Shown in pieces: positions 56,226 to 63,426 of a DNA stretch of 64,000 nt. The stretch covers positions 1-64,000 of the forward strand of contig JAFRDM010000082.1 in assembly GCA_017403885.1 (NCBI GenBank). The letters run 5' to 3'. The position numbers were made by a program, and so were the translations under genes. Within the stretch, counting starts at the first letter, position 1. Each line of letters opens with the position of its first letter. Source of the stretch: Oscillospiraceae bacterium. GTDB lineage: Bacteria > Bacillota > Clostridia > Oscillospirales > Oscillospiraceae. The notes beneath the pieces are model-generated. The model ran no database searches and was not told the origin of the DNA. It saw nothing but the letters and a program-made list of their open reading frames with translations.

Positions 56226-57135
56226 CGAGGCGCGGCTTTTTTATGAAGAGCGCGGGCGCGGTATGCTCCGCACCGGCTTTCCCGAATATGAGGGGCGCGT
56301 TGCCGTGGGGCTTGCGGGCCGTGGCTCGCAGTGCTTCGGCTTTGACGACGCGCTCTCGCGCGACCATGATTTCGAGCAGGGCTTTTGCCTGTGGCTCACG
56401 GATGAGGATGATCTTGCCATCGGCGTGGCGCTCGCGCGCGCATACCGCGCGCTGGGCATGGAAGGGGCCGCTGTACGAAGCGCGCTGGGCGAAAGCGGCG
56501 TGGGCGTGCACAGGATCGGCGATTTTTATCGGCGCTATACCGGCTCGCCCGGCGCGCCGGAGAGCTGGCAGCAGTGGATGAGCCTGCCGTCCTGGGCTTT
56601 GGCCGAGGCGACGAACGGCGAGGTCTGGCGCGACGATCTCGGGACCTTCTCCCTGATCCGCGAGCAGCTTTTGCACGGCATGCCCGAGGACGTGCGCAGA
56701 AAGAAGCTCGCCTCGCACGTGATCGGTATGGCGCAGGCCGGGCAGTACAACTACGCGCGTTGTCTCCGCCACGGCGAGCCCGGGGCGGCGATGCTCGCGC
56801 TCGGGCAGTTCGTGCGCGACGCGGCGGAAACGGTGTTTCTTCTCAACCGCCGCCACATGCCCTATTATAAATGGTGCCTGCGCGCGCTGCGCGCGCTGCC
56901 GACGCTCGGCGATATGGCCGAGGCGCTGGAGTTCCTGCTCACGGGCGAGAACGGCGGCGAAGGCGACAAGCTCAAAGAGCAGCTGGTCGAGGACATCTGC
57001 GCGAGCGTGCTGCGCGAGCTCTCCTCGCAGGGACTCTGCCGCGGCGGTACGGACTATCTTGAGGGCCCGGCCTTTGAGATCCAGAGCCATATCCGGAACC
57101 CGGAGATCCGCGCGCTGCATATCATGGAAGGCTGA
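56212..57135 (+). CDS. DUF4037 protein with nucleotidyltransferase-like motif
   Basis: 307 residues. Residues 36-53 (GRGSQCFGFDDALSRDHD) fit the polymerase-beta/MNT-type nucleotidyltransferase pattern GS....G.DD..SDxD, with acidic residues at 45-46 and 51-53. A C-terminal DUF4037 helical domain contains the HVIGMAQAGQYNYARCL stretch. The ATG lies inside the end of the TPR gene. Homologous TPR/DUF4037 pairs occur in gut Firmicutes (recalled), but no substrate is known. It is the second gene of a three-gene operon. Confidence 0.8.
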   Translation: MKGLDEARLFYEERGRGMLRTGFPEYEGRVAVGLAGRGSQCFGFDDALSRDHDFEQGFCLWLTDEDDLAIGVALARAYRALGMEGAAVRSALGESGVGVHRIGDFYRRYTGSPGAPESWQQWMSLPSWALAEATNGEVWRDDLGTFSLIREQLLHGMPEDVRRKKLASHVIGMAQAGQYNYARCLRHGEPGAAMLALGQFVRDAAETVFLLNRRHMPYYKWCLRALRALPTLGDMAEALEFLLTGENGGEGDKLKEQLVEDICASVLRELSSQGLCRGGTDYLEGPAFEIQSHIRNPEIRALHIMEG

Positions 57136-57146
57136 GGGCAGAATAT

Positions 57147-57854
57147 ATGGAGATCAAATGGCTGGGACACGCCTGCTTTGCGATCACGCACGGGGGCTAC
57201 ACCATCGTCATCGACCCCTACGACAGCGACTACACCGCCGGCTACCCGAGGCTGCGCGTCCGTGCGGACAAGCTGCTCGTGAGCCACGAGCACTACGGCC
57301 ACAACTACCGCGCGGGCGTTGTGCTCTCCGGCCGGCCCGAGAGCGACTGTCCCTTTGCGATCAGTTCCTTCGAGGTCTGGCACGACAACATGCGCGGCAT
57401 CACGCGCGGGAAAAGTCTCGTCCACATTTTGGAAGCGGACGGGCTGAAGATCGTACACATGGGCGACATCGGCACACAGCTGCTCTCCGGCGAGGCCGGG
57501 CAGATCCTCGGCGCCGACGCTTTGATGGTCACGGCCGGAAGCTGCACCGGCCTGCCCTCGCAGGAGGTCTGGCGCATGTGTGAGGAGGTCCTTCCCCGCG
57601 TCATCATCCCGATGCACTACCGCTTCGGCGAGCACGGAGCGCGGCGTCTGGAGCATCTCGATGAGCTGCTGCATTATTTCAACGCCCCGGGCTTTGCGCA
57701 TTTCTACGAGAGCGACACGATCGAGATCACGCCGGATACGGAACCGCAGGTGGCCGTGCTGAAGTATCTCGGGCCGGAAAGCTGGGCCGCGCTCGCCGCA
57801 CCGGAGGAAAAAGCCGCGCGAAAAGGCATACTTGCCAAACTGCTGAAAAAGTAG
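57147..57854 (+). CDS. Metallo-beta-lactamase-fold hydrolase, UlaG-like, with altered metal motif
   Basis: 235 residues. UlaG/YtkL-like pattern: WLGHACFAI (5-13), DPY (23-25), the metal loop SHEHYGHN (46-53), HMGDIGTQL and IIPMHYRFG. The usual HxHxDH is HEHYGH here: Asp is replaced by Gly 51 (codon GGC at 57297-57299). Other ligands His 47, 49 and 52 remain. Metal binding or activity may therefore differ. It starts 11 bp after the DUF4037 gene in the same operon. Confidence 0.85.
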   Translation: MEIKWLGHACFAITHGGYTIVIDPYDSDYTAGYPRLRVRADKLLVSHEHYGHNYRAGVVLSGRPESDCPFAISSFEVWHDNMRGITRGKSLVHILEADGLKIVHMGDIGTQLLSGEAGQILGADALMVTAGSCTGLPSQEVWRMCEEVLPRVIIPMHYRFGEHGARRLEHLDELLHYFNAPGFAHFYESDTIEITPDTEPQVAVLKYLGPESWAALAAPEEKAARKGILAKLLKK

Positions 57855-57880
57855 AAAACGATTTATATATCTTTCCCATG

Positions 57881-57909
57881 TTTACAAGCGCCGTCAGTTG
57901 TGATATATT
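57881..57909 (+). promoter_or_regulatory. SigA promoter of the aminotransferase gene
   Basis: TTTACA (57881-57886), 17-base spacer, TATATT (57904-57909). Confidence 0.78.
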
Positions 57910-57973
57910 TGAATAGGTGAAACGGCATTTTTTCGGGAAATATTTACAAAACATATATTCAAGGAGGATCATC

Positions 57974-59158
57974 ATGGAATACTTTGCCGATCGCATGGCC
58001 AATATCAAGGCCTCCGACATCCGCGAACTGCTGAAGATCGCGGCGCGTCCGGACATCATCTCCTTCGCCGGCGGCCTGCCCGCGCCCGAGCTTTTCCCCG
58101 TCGAGGATATGAAGACCGCTCTGGACGCCGTGATGACGGAGCAGGGCCGCATCGCCATGCAGTACGGCCCCACCGACGGCAACCTGCGCCTGCGCGAGCA
58201 GATCTGCGAGCGCGTTGCCGCCAAGAACAACATCCACACCGACCCCGAGCATGTCTTCATCACCGCCGGCAGCCAGCAGGGCCTGGATTTTCTGGGCAAG
58301 CTGTTCCTCAATCCCGGGGACTACGTCGTGCTCGAGAGCCCGAGCTATCTGGGCGCGATCAACGCATTCAAGCAGTATCAGCCCAACTTTGTTTCCGTGC
58401 CCACGGATGAGAACGGCATGATCATGGAAGAGCTGGACAAGGTCCTCGCGTCCACCCCGAACGTCAAGCTCATCTATATCATCCCCGACTTCCAGAACCC
58501 CTCGGGCCGTACCTGGCCGCTGGAGCGCCGCAAGCAGTTCATGGAGATCATCAACAAGTACGGCGTGCATGCCATCGAGGACAACCCCTACGGCGACCTG
58601 CGCTTCAAGGGCGAGTATCTGCCCAGCCTCAAGAGCATGGACACCGAGGGCCTGATCGTTTACTTCGGCTCCTTCTCCAAGATCCTCTCCCCCGGCTTCC
58701 GCGTGGGCTGGATCATCGCCGACGGCAAGATCGTCGAAAAGGTCAACCACATCGCTCAGGCCGCGGTGCTGCAGACCGCCACGATCAACATGATGGCCAT
58801 CGCCAAGTATATGGACATGTTCGACATCGACGAGCATGTGGCCAAGATCCTGCCGGTGTACAAGCATCGCTGCGAGCTGATGATCGATACGATGCGCGAG
58901 ACCTTCCCGAAGGAAGCGAAGTTCACCGACCCGGACGGCGGTCTCTTCACCTGGGTCGAGCTGCCCGAGTATGTCAACACCCGCGAGCTCGCGCCCAAGG
59001 CGATGGAGCAGAAGGTGGCCTACGTGCCCGGCTCCGGCTTCTACCCGAAGGGCGACGTCAACAACGGCATGCGCCTGAACTACTCCTGCTCGACCGACGA
59101 CAAGATCGTCAAGGGCATCAACATTCTGGCCGACGTCATCAAGGGCGCGCTCAAGTAA
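57974..59158 (+). CDS. PLP-dependent aminotransferase (class I/II, LysN/MocR-C-terminal-like)
   Basis: 394 residues. FAGGLPAPELFP near 30-41, the ITAGSQQGLDFLGKL loop, DFQNPSGRTW, and the PLP-lysine in GSFSKILSPGFRVGW (about 236-250). The pattern fits 2-aminoadipate/aromatic aminotransferases of subgroup I; the substrate cannot be fixed. AAGGAGG precedes the ATG at 57974; an upstream ATG at 57917 lies within the promoter's transcribed leader. Codon use is markedly more biased (AAG, CAG, ATC, GGC) than in its neighbours, suggesting high expression. Single gene. Confidence 0.92.
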   Translation: MEYFADRMANIKASDIRELLKIAARPDIISFAGGLPAPELFPVEDMKTALDAVMTEQGRIAMQYGPTDGNLRLREQICERVAAKNNIHTDPEHVFITAGSQQGLDFLGKLFLNPGDYVVLESPSYLGAINAFKQYQPNFVSVPTDENGMIMEELDKVLASTPNVKLIYIIPDFQNPSGRTWPLERRKQFMEIINKYGVHAIEDNPYGDLRFKGEYLPSLKSMDTEGLIVYFGSFSKILSPGFRVGWIIADGKIVEKVNHIAQAAVLQTATINMMAIAKYMDMFDIDEHVAKILPVYKHRCELMIDTMRETFPKEAKFTDPDGGLFTWVELPEYVNTRELAPKAMEQKVAYVPGSGFYPKGDVNNGMRLNYSCSTDDKIVKGINILADVIKGALK

Positions 59159-59174
59159 AGCTTTTCCCTCCAAT

Positions 59175-59213
59175 AAAAAACCCGCAGGGGCAATGAGTCC
59201 CTGCGGGTTTTTT
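59175..59213. terminator. Bidirectional terminator
   Basis: CCCGCAGGG (59181-59189) pairs with 59199-59207, flanked by A6 and T6, between the convergent aminotransferase and DUF4097 genes. Confidence 0.9.
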
Positions 59214-59225
59214 GTTTTTCACTTT

Positions 59226-60248
59226 TTACTGATAGCGGATCGTCAGGCTGCCGCTGGTCGTCTCCACATCGACGGGGATGCCGCCGCGGACGCGGCTCTT
59301 GTCGCCGTGAAGGCTGCCGGAGCTGCTGTCAAAAACCAGGTCGACGCCCGTTCCCTTCGGGAACGTCAGCTCCACGGAGCCCGACGTGCTCTCGACCTTC
59401 ACGCTCTCCGGCTCCGCTGCAAAAGACAGCTGGACCGAGCCGCTGGTGGAGGAGCAGTCGGCGCTGCGGCAGTCGAGACCGGAAGCGCGCTGCGAGCCGC
59501 TGGTGGACGAGAGCTTCAGCTCGCCGCAGCTGAGCGCGCTGATCTTATGGCTGCCGGAGGAGGATTCGACGGCGAGCGAGAGACAGCTGAGTTCCTCGGC
59601 CGTGAAGCTTCCGCTGAGCGAGTCGGCATCGACGCCGCCGATCACCTCGCAGCGCAGGATACTCTGGCTGCCGGAGGAGCTGTCCAGCTGCAGCGAGGTG
59701 CAGCTGCAATCCTCCGCGTGGAGCGAGCCGGAGAGAGAAGAGAGCCTGATCTCTCCCGCGACATCAAGGCCGCGCATCGTCACAGAGGCGGAGGTCGCGT
59801 CCGCCGCGGCTTCCGAAGGCGTCAGACTCTGCGGGACAAGGACGGTCAGCTGCTTTTCGGGCAGATTGCCGACCCTGTTCGCGCAGGGCAGGATCGAGAG
59901 CGTGCCGCCGCTGAGCCTGAAGCGCATGCACTGATCCTCCGAAAGCCTGGCGGAGGCTTTCTCGCGCACGACGACGTCCTTGCCGTCGTAGCGTTCGACG
60001 CTGACCGCGCCGCTGAGCCAGTCGATGTGCAGCGCGCGGACGTCCTTTGCCGAAAAGCTCTCCTCGCCGTCGGTGCAGACGGTATAGCCCTTCTGATCAT
60101 AATCGAAGCTCCCCGAGCTGCCGAAGCCGAATGACGGAGTGCCAAAGCCGAAGCTGTCGCCGCGGTGATGGGCGATCTGCAGCACCGTCAGGCCGAAGGC
60201 CAGCAGCAGGATACCGATGAGAAGCACGATTTTCTTCCAGGTTTTCAT
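59226..60248 (-). CDS. DUF4097 family beta-strand repeat protein
   Basis: 340 residues. N-terminal membrane segment (about 7-27), then residues about 120-340 form a right-handed beta-helix-like series with at least nine recurrences of (S/T)SGS at about 20-residue spacing, as in DUF4097/adhesin-like families. It is probably anchored at the outer face of the membrane. Follows the DUF1700 gene by 3 bp and is controlled by PadR at the operon head. Function of the PadR-DUF1700-DUF4097 module is not settled. Confidence 0.88.
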   Translation of the reverse strand: MKTWKKIVLLIGILLLAFGLTVLQIAHHRGDSFGFGTPSFGFGSSGSFDYDQKGYTVCTDGEESFSAKDVRALHIDWLSGAVSVERYDGKDVVVREKASARLSEDQCMRFRLSGGTLSILPCANRVGNLPEKQLTVLVPQSLTPSEAAADATSASVTMRGLDVAGEIRLSSLSGSLHAEDCSCTSLQLDSSSGSQSILRCEVIGGVDADSLSGSFTAEELSCLSLAVESSSGSHKISALSCGELKLSSTSGSQRASGLDCRSADCSSTSGSVQLSFAAEPESVKVESTSGSVELTFPKGTGVDLVFDSSSGSLHGDKSRVRGGIPVDVETTSGSLTIRYQ

Positions 60249-60251
60249 CGT

Positions 60252-60863
60252 TCAGTTCTCCTTTTTGATGAAGATATTTTTTATGCCGCGCCACAGCCCG
60301 CGGCACACGGCGCGGCTCAGGCGCGCCATCGCGCGGAACAGGGGCGGCAAAGCGAGCGCGCCGAGCACGCACAGCCCGGCGGCGGCGAGCGTCGTACCCA
60401 GGATCACAAGCGGCGAGCCCGTGACGGCCCCGCTCAGCAGCCCGATCGGAGCCGCGACGGCCGCGACGCCCAGCGAGAGCACGACGGCCGCAAGGGCCGC
60501 GGCCAGTGACCAGATCGTGACGAGCAGCGCCAGCAGCAGCGAGAACACGACCGCAAAGGCCGAGATCAGCAGCGGGAACCAGAGCGGGAAGCCGAGCACA
60601 AGCAGCACGATCGTCAGCGCCGAGAGGCTGCCGGCCGATTTGATGCGGCTCTTGACCAGCGTGCCCAGCGGCAGCGCCGCGAGCAGCTCCTCCGCGACCT
60701 TGCCCGGGTCGCCGAGCTTCGCGGTGGCCTCCGCCTCGCTCATGCCGTCCTCGCACATGTCGCTGATCAGCTCGTCGTAATAGGCGATCTGTCTTTCCTT
60801 CTCCTCCGCGGGCATCTGCGCGAGCGCCAGCCGCAGCTTTTCCAGATATTCCTCTCTATTCAT
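60252..60863 (-). CDS. DUF1700 (HAAS) membrane protein
   Basis: 203 residues. N-terminal HAAS domain (MNREEYLEKLRLALAQMPAEE, ending AEATAKLGDPGKVAEEL), then four to five hydrophobic segments (about 75-190). Family members occur with PadR regulators and are thought to be membrane sensors or targets. The start overlaps the padR end by 8 bases. Confidence 0.92.
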   Translation of the reverse strand: MNREEYLEKLRLALAQMPAEEKERQIAYYDELISDMCEDGMSEAEATAKLGDPGKVAEELLAALPLGTLVKSRIKSAGSLSALTIVLLVLGFPLWFPLLISAFAVVFSLLLALLVTIWSLAAALAAVVLSLGVAAVAAPIGLLSGAVTGSPLVILGTTLAAAGLCVLGALALPPLFRAMARLSRAVCRGLWRGIKNIFIKKEN

Positions 60864-61176
60864 GGCTCAATCCCTCCCGAATAAAATCATACATCGCCGC
60901 CAGCTCGTCCCAGTCGGCTGCAAAGCTCTCCAGCTGTTTCCGGCCGACCGGCGTGAGACGGTAGAATTTGCGCAGACGGCCGTTATGCTCCACGCTGTAT
61001 ACCGTCAGCGCTCCCGCCCCTTCCAAGCGGCGGAGGATCGGATAGAGCGTCGATTCCGTGACCGCGACGACGGAGGAAAGATCCTTGACGATCTGATAGC
61101 CGTAGGAGTCGCCCCGCGCCAACGCGGCGAGCACGCAGTTTTCAACGAGACCGCGTTTCATTTGTGCATCCAGCAT
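60856..61176 (-). CDS. PadR family transcriptional regulator
   Basis: 106 residues. Winged helix with GDSYGYQIVKDLS, VTESTLYPILRRLE and NGRLRKFYRLTPVGRKQL, short PadR-s2 type without long C-terminal helices. The ATG at 61176 follows AAAGGAGGT; the two earlier in-frame ATGs precede this ribosome site. It likely represses its own operon through the inverted repeat at 61199-61219. Confidence 0.92.
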   Translation of the reverse strand: MLDAQMKRGLVENCVLAALARGDSYGYQIVKDLSSVVAVTESTLYPILRRLEGAGALTVYSVEHNGRLRKFYRLTPVGRKQLESFAADWDELAAMYDFIREGLSHE

Positions 61177-61198
61177 CGACAATACCTCCTTTCGCGTC

Positions 61199-61219
61199 AT
61201 ACTATACACCGCATAGTAT
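61199..61219. promoter_or_regulatory. PadR operator candidate
   Basis: ATACTAT (61199-61205) and ATAGTAT (61213-61219) are perfect complements with a 7-base centre. The site covers the -10 box of the padR promoter. Spacing and AT-rich arms fit PadR ATGT/ATAC-type sites. Confidence 0.8.
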
Positions 61220-61229
61220 TGTGTGTCAA
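61201..61229 (-). promoter_or_regulatory. SigA promoter of padR-DUF1700-DUF4097
   Basis: Minus strand: perfect TTGACA (61224-61229), 17-base spacer, TATAGT (61201-61206), overlapped by the inverted repeat. Confidence 0.85.
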
Positions 61230-61302
61230 GTGGTATTTGCTGTTTTCTGAAAAAAATTTCCGCCGCGGGAATCCGCGGCGGAAAGCACGTACGGCAGTAT
61301 AC

Positions 61303-62130
61303 TTATCGTCTGGTAAGAAAACCCATTCTGATCGCGTCGGTCGGGCAGGCGCGGGCACAGTCGCCGCAGCGGATACACTCGGCGGAATTGACGTTCTCCG
61401 TCGGTTCGACGCCCATGCGGCAGACCGCCGCGCATTTCCCGCAGCGGACGCATTTGCTTGCGTCGAGCTCTCCCCGGTAGAGCGCGAAGCGATTGAACAG
61501 CCCGTAGATCGCGCCGAGCGGGCAGAGGTATTTGCAGAAGGGCCGCCAGATCAGCAGGCTCAGCGCCGCGAGCGCGAGCAGCACCGCCGCCTTCCAGGCG
61601 AAGAGGCCGCCGAGCAGCGGCCGCACGGCCGTGTCCGCGAGCGCGAGCAGCACGCCCGCGAGCGTTCCCGCAGGGCAGAGATACTTGCAGAAAAAAGGCG
61701 TGAGCGCGAAAAAGAGCGGCAGCACGACGAGCAGCGCGAGGATCAGGTATTTGAGCTTTCGCAGCAGCAGCTCGCCGCGGAAGCGGCGGAGCCTGCGGGG
61801 AAAGGGGATCCTGTGGAGCAGCTCCTGCAGGAAGCCGAAGGGGCAGAGAAAGCCGCAGACCGCGCGGCCCAGCAGCGCGCCGAAAAAGATCAGCAGGCCG
61901 ACCACATAGTACGGGAGCTTGATCGGGCGCGCGGCAAGAAAGCTCTGCAGCGAGCCGATCGGGCAGGCGCCGACCGCGCCGGGACAGGAATAGCAGTTCA
62001 GGCCGGGCACGCACACGCCTTTGGACGCTCCCTGATAGATCCGGCCCGTGAAGAAGCCCTTGAGATGGGCGTTCTGCAGCAGCGCGGCCGCGGCCTGGAT
62101 CGAAAACCGTCTTTTGTCTTTCATCCTCAT
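61303..62130 (-). CDS. Membrane 4Fe-4S polyferredoxin (NapH/YccM-like)
   Basis: 275 residues. About four membrane segments; three CxxxCP motifs (CGFLCPFG, CKYLCPAG, CKYLCPLG), an N-terminal CYSCPGAVGACPIG, and two C-terminal 4Fe-4S ferredoxin clusters (CVRCGKCAAVC, CIRCGDCARACP). It would carry electrons across or along the membrane. The ATG at 62130 overlaps the stop of the CXXC peptide gene as ATGA, which decides the start. Last gene of a four-gene coupled operon with a TlpA-like thiol protein, so a redox relay is likely. Confidence 0.88.
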   Translation of the reverse strand: MRMKDKRRFSIQAAAALLQNAHLKGFFTGRIYQGASKGVCVPGLNCYSCPGAVGACPIGSLQSFLAARPIKLPYYVVGLLIFFGALLGRAVCGFLCPFGFLQELLHRIPFPRRLRRFRGELLLRKLKYLILALLVVLPLFFALTPFFCKYLCPAGTLAGVLLALADTAVRPLLGGLFAWKAAVLLALAALSLLIWRPFCKYLCPLGAIYGLFNRFALYRGELDASKCVRCGKCAAVCRMGVEPTENVNSAECIRCGDCARACPTDAIRMGFLTRR

Positions 62131-62261
62131 CCGATCCCCACGCATTCGAGGCACACGCGCACGGCCTTCTGCAGCACGGCGGCGTACTGCCCGGAAAGGA
62201 GTCCGGCGGCCGTCAGCGCGGCGGCGGCGAGAAGTGCCAGCCAGGCGGCAAGCCTTTTCAT
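62127..62261 (-). CDS. CD1871A-type CXXC membrane peptide
   Basis: 44 residues: one hydrophobic helix (about 4-25, WLALLAAAALTAAGLLSG) followed by VCLECVGIG at the end, with Cys 37 and Cys 40. It matches the short CXXC-containing family named after C. difficile CD1871A. Start and stop both overlap their neighbours by 4 bases (ATGA with the TlpA-like gene and with the polyferredoxin gene). Its position between a thiol protein and an iron-sulfur membrane protein suggests that its CXXC pair relays electrons. Confidence 0.85.
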   Translation of the reverse strand: MKRLAAWLALLAAAALTAAGLLSGQYAAVLQKAVRVCLECVGIG

Positions 62262-62866
62262 CCCAGCAGCTCCTTTACGATCGCCTCCCAGCCCTCGTAG
62301 CTGTTCGCTCCGATCTGCGTCTGGCCGAGAAGCTCTCCCCGCTCGTTCACGAACACCGTCGTGGGCACATAGCCGGTCTGGAACACGTCGAAGACCGGGA
62401 CGTAGCGCAGCACGGGATAGCTGACACCGGCCTCGGAGAGCACCGTTTCGACACCTTCCTCGGTTGAGAACACACCGAGGATCTGGAATCCCTCCGGCGC
62501 ATAGGTCTCATAGAGTCGTTCCAGCTCCGGCAGCTCGGCGACGCAAGGCGGACACCATGGCTCGAAGAAGTTGATCATCGTGAGCGCATGGCCCGCAAGG
62601 ATGCTCTCGTCCACGGCCGTTCCGTCGAGCAGGGTCGTGGAAAAGCGGAAGGCCGGCTCGAGCCCGGCCGGGAGCTGCTGCGTTCCCGCCTCTTCGGCGG
62701 GGACGCTTTCCTCCGCAGGCTCTTCGGCAGCGTCGTCCAAGCCGGAGAGGATCTCCTCGGCGACCTTGTTCTCCTCCGCGGGGGCGGGGCTGTTTGTATT
62801 GCCGCATCCGGCCAGCGCGAGCAGCGCGAGGGCGAGGATGAGGATGAGGATCGGCAGTTTTTTCAT
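62258..62866 (-). CDS. TlpA-like thioredoxin-fold lipoprotein
   Basis: 202 residues. Lipoprotein signal with Cys 21 (LAGC), an acidic Ala/Glu/Pro linker (about 27-65), then a thioredoxin/TlpA domain with FFEPWCPPCVAELPELERLY; the redox pair is Cys 105 and Cys 108, and the cis-Pro is in YVPTTVFV. It is exposed outside the membrane. The ATG at 62866 overlaps the preceding stop as ATGA. It would exchange electrons with the CXXC peptide and polyferredoxin encoded next. Confidence 0.92.
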   Translation of the reverse strand: MKKLPILILILALALLALAGCGNTNSPAPAEENKVAEEILSGLDDAAEEPAEESVPAEEAGTQQLPAGLEPAFRFSTTLLDGTAVDESILAGHALTMINFFEPWCPPCVAELPELERLYETYAPEGFQILGVFSTEEGVETVLSEAGVSYPVLRYVPVFDVFQTGYVPTTVFVNERGELLGQTQIGANSYEGWEAIVKELLG

Positions 62867-63336
62867 ATTTCTCTTTTCCTTTCCGAAAGGCTGCGCAGCG
62901 CCGTTTGAGGCGTGCGCGCGTCGACCGGCGGCGGGGCGAGAGCCGCCAGAGCCCGGGACAGCGCACGCAGACGACCGCCGCGGCGATCTCTTCTTTCGCA
63001 TGCGGCGAGGAAGGCGTCCCAATCGAAACGCAGGGAAAAACGCGCCTCGACATCCCGGATCGCCGCGAGCAGCGCCTCCGCATCCTTTCCCTCCGCCGCA
63101 AGGCGGCAGCGCCCGGGAAAAAGCTCCGCCGTTTCGGTGAAGAGCGGCGCGGGCACGGCGAGCAGCGCGGGAAAGCCAGCCGCGAGCAACCCGGCGTCCG
63201 CATCCTCGGCCCATACGGCGCCGCAGGCGCGCGGCCGCGCGAGCGCCTCTGCCCAGAAACGCAGCCAGCGGGCGTAGCCGCAGAGCTTCCGCGCGGGAGA
63301 GCTCCCCCGCCGATTATACCGAAAAGCTTTTTTCAT
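62863..63336 (-). CDS. Unknown protein, first gene of the redox operon
   Basis: 157 residues, Ala/Arg-rich, no membrane segment and no family I recognise. Notable stretches are RKLCGYARWLRFWAEAL near 17-33 and LRFDWDAFLAACERRDR near 102-118; two of the three Cys are widely spaced. AGGGGC lies 8 bases upstream of the ATG at 63336, and the stop overlaps the TlpA-like start as ATGA. The coupling makes it a real gene despite the odd composition. No consensus promoter is seen directly upstream on the minus strand. Confidence 0.65.
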   Translation of the reverse strand: MKKAFRYNRRGSSPARKLCGYARWLRFWAEALARPRACGAVWAEDADAGLLAAGFPALLAVPAPLFTETAELFPGRCRLAAEGKDAEALLAAIRDVEARFSLRFDWDAFLAACERRDRRGGRLRALSRALAALAPPPVDARTPQTALRSLSERKREI

Positions 63337-63361
63337 TTCAACGCCCCTTTTGCTTTTTCCC

Positions 63362-63390
63362 TTGACTTGCCGCCCCGGAAACAGTAAAAT
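63362..63390 (+). promoter_or_regulatory. SigA promoter of the HTH membrane protein gene
   Basis: TTGACT (63362-63367), 17-base spacer, TAAAAT (63385-63390), 37 bases before the start. Confidence 0.8.
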
Positions 63391-63426
63391 ATGTCATACC
63401 TTTTCCGCAGGCCAAAGGAGTTTTAC

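Noticed and set aside
62900..63277. Plus-strand frames opposite the unknown protein at the head of the redox operon
   Set aside because: No ribosome site or coupling, whereas the minus-strand frame ends in an ATGA overlap with the TlpA-like gene.
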